Assembly (NCBI GenBank): GCA_008933995.1
Contig: WARS01000052.1
Coordinates: 3,224,001-3,288,000 of the forward strand
Direction: 5' to 3'
Length of the DNA stretch: 64,000 bases
DNA from: Datnioides undecimradiatus
Lineage: Eukaryota; Chordata; Actinopteri; Lobotiformes; Datnioididae
Shown: piece by piece, positions 61,827 to 64,000 of the stretch
Layout: each line of letters starts with the position of its first letter
How positions within the stretch are numbered: position 1 is the first letter of the stretch
Notes under the pieces: generated by a model
Told to the model about the DNA's origin: nothing
What the model saw: the letters and a program-made list of their open reading frames with translations, nothing else
Database searches by the model: none
Translations under genes and position numbers: made by a program

Positions 61827-64000
61827 TTGCAGGGAGGGATTGGTTCATGGACAGAGACGGGAAACAGGGAAATTCTAACTTCCCAGCGTTCGCACTCAGC
61901 AATTCGCATAAAGTCGTACAAATTCCAAATTGTCAAATGCAAGAGAATCGTGTTCTCAAATGACCCGCTGTCATTTGGTCACATTGACTTGTATTTCAAG
62001 GATAATATCCTCCAGTCACACATATTTCAAGCCAGTCTGTCAGTGTCCATCACATCACAAGTGTCACTTGCATATGCCTGGCTGCATCGGGGAGCATCGC
62101 CCAGACCGACTGACAGCTGCAGATGACACTGTCTCTCTCCCTTTTGCACCCACCTGCCTCCAGATGAGTGGAAAAGGATGAGACAAACCCTTCAAGTGTG
62201 AAGAGAGAAGAAAAGCAAACACATATAGTAGATATTCACACCTCACCACAGCAACCGTGTTACCAAAGTCAGAATAATAAAGAAGGAAGTCATCTTTTTT
62301 GACACCATGGCACAAATATTTAAAGGGATTTGAAAGAAATCCCCTACAGTACGAGTCAGGGCCGGGCTGGAGTTTAGGCTTTGGTGCTCCACTGCCCAGA
62401 ATAAACAGAATATTGTAAGCCCAAGGCTCATTCTCAATTCACATGCTTCTCTTCATTAATAACCTTATAAAAGTCAAATGTCACTGCAGTCCAGAGCAGC
62501 TTCCAGGCAATCATCATGAGTGGGATTATTTCAGTTTGTATCTCAACCACAAATGAAAGTTTCGAGCAGGGTGAGAAATTACTATTTGAAGTGAGAACAT
62601 GTGTCAGCCACTAAATATACAGGCTACATTCATAATTTACCGGCATGTGGCTTGTGGCTGATGCTTATGTCCTAACATGGGCAGGAGGTAATGACATGAT
62701 ACATAAATAAAAATGATCATCATCTGGAGTTTATATAAAGCGGCCTCAACTGTGACTTTATCATCGAAGTGCATCTCGTACAACCACATGCTAGTTTTTG
62801 AGGAACTGGATGACTTTTCTTGTCTTTTTTTTTTTTTTTAATTTCCTGGTTTAAATGTAAAAAGTGTTTTTGCTGTGCGTCTTAGCTGCCTTCACTTCCT
62901 GTCCTGCATATTTTCTGCTTCACCTGAGTTTTGATTGTTAATCAGTTTCCACCTGTTAACCCCACCTCCCTGGTGTATTTGGTCTATGTCCCGCCTACTA
63001 TATTTGCAAGATAATGTATCACATGATTTACATTCCTGCCAACTTCTAGTGTTTCCTTGTATTTTTTGTCAATTTGCACTTTGTTCTGTTGGACTTTACA
63101 TTTGTTTTCCAGGTTTTGACCCCCCAAAAATTGCAGCTATTTTAACTCAATTTCCACGTTCCTAAAAATTCTTCATACAGCTCAGTGAATAAAATATTCT
63201 TCCTCCTTCATGACAGATTTTGAATCTCTGCATGCAACCTTATGGCTACCATCTTTTGTTCTGATTCAGTAAATGAGACAAAACCCCATCAGCGTGAGTT
63301 TACTGGTCATGTTCGATGCAACTCAGCATGTGAAAACCGCTAAGTCTGAAAAAATAGACCTGATGATGTCGTCTGTGTTATCTTGCTTCGGGCTCAGACA
63401 TAAAATTTTTATTAAAAAAAGCCAATGTTACAGTTGCCTTTTAGCAAAAACAGTCAACAAAAATACTGAGTTGCATTGTGGGAAATGTTGACCCATATAG
63501 CGAACTAACACTCAGGATATCTGGATCTTTGCTGCATCAACTATGACTTTTGTTTTATCTGTGAGTCCCTCAGCTTTGTAAAACTGCTATACTAAATCAT
63601 CGACAACTGTTTTAGTGTAGCAAATAAACACAATTAGAAAATTAAACATGTTTTATTTAATATTCTTACAGCCAAAAATAACATTTTGTCACAAGCTGCC
63701 TTATAATTAATTTAGGAATGTTGTTTTCACAGAATCGTCAGTTCTCGCTTTATAAGATCTGAGCTGACGTGCAGAAATCCTTTGTTACAATCCTGAGAGG
63801 AGCTGCAGAGCAACAAGGTGAGCGTTAGTAGTATAATATCAACAGCTGTCTTAGGAAGTAATACTTGAGTATGCATTGCACATATTATTGGAAGCAATAA
63901 AATAATATACAACAAGCAATAAAATCTGCTTTCCTTGGCAGACAGTCGGTTTTCTGATATATTGCGATATATTCAATAATAAATGACTTTTGTCAGGAGC

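Larger units (their letters stand above)
56818..64000. other. Region upstream of vim, no gene seen
   Basis: No exon with convincing codons and splice sites was found on either strand in 7.2 kb. Contents are the repeat at 58.3 kb, the LTR-like fossil at 58.8 kb, a GT microsatellite at 61.8 kb and T runs near 62.83 kb. Segments at 60.2-60.7 and 61.55-61.72 kb have X-box-like motifs. Confidence 0.65.

Overview
This window is teleost fish nuclear DNA. It has compact spliced vertebrate genes on an AT-rich background, dense (CA)n/(GA)n microsatellites, a tRNA-derived fish SINE, and fish-type interspersed repeats. All coding sequence I can support lies on the minus strand and belongs to two recognisable genes, so the window is read from high to low coordinates. 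No bacterial genes, CRISPR arrays or autonomous transposon proteins were seen.

56.8-50.8 kb: a complete vimentin gene (vim). It has nine coding exons, every splice junction is in phase, and the product is 455 residues. The TATA box, AP-1/octamer/CCAAT motifs and a poly(A) signal are in the expected places. Upstream of it, 56.8-64 kb is non-coding as far as I can see and holds one full-length interspersed repeat, one LTR-like fossil and possible RFX-type X-boxes.

49.2 kb to the left edge: the 5' part of pde1c (Ca2+/calmodulin-stimulated cyclic nucleotide phosphodiesterase 1C), on the same strand as vim. The recognised pieces are a long-isoform first exon (40.1 kb), two further long-isoform exons (33.2 and 31.9 kb), a short-isoform first exon (22.3 kb) and a 27-nt micro-exon (17.65 kb). 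Both routes end in the same splice phase and must meet at a shared downstream exon. I did not find that exon or the catalytic domain, so they should lie beyond position 1, and the left 17.6 kb is intron. A CpG-rich exon at 49.2 kb has an open frame starting MGSVTS and a strong donor in the right phase. It may be a further, myristoylatable pde1c first exon, or the start of an unrecognised gene. That is the main novelty candidate.

The remaining ~60 kb is intronic or intergenic. It holds a locally duplicated block (12.7-14.1 kb), two minisatellites, a SINE, two LTR-like fossils, microsatellites, and a few clusters of transcription-factor-like motifs that could be enhancers. Because I could not compare genomes, enhancer and conservation statements are inference from motif content.
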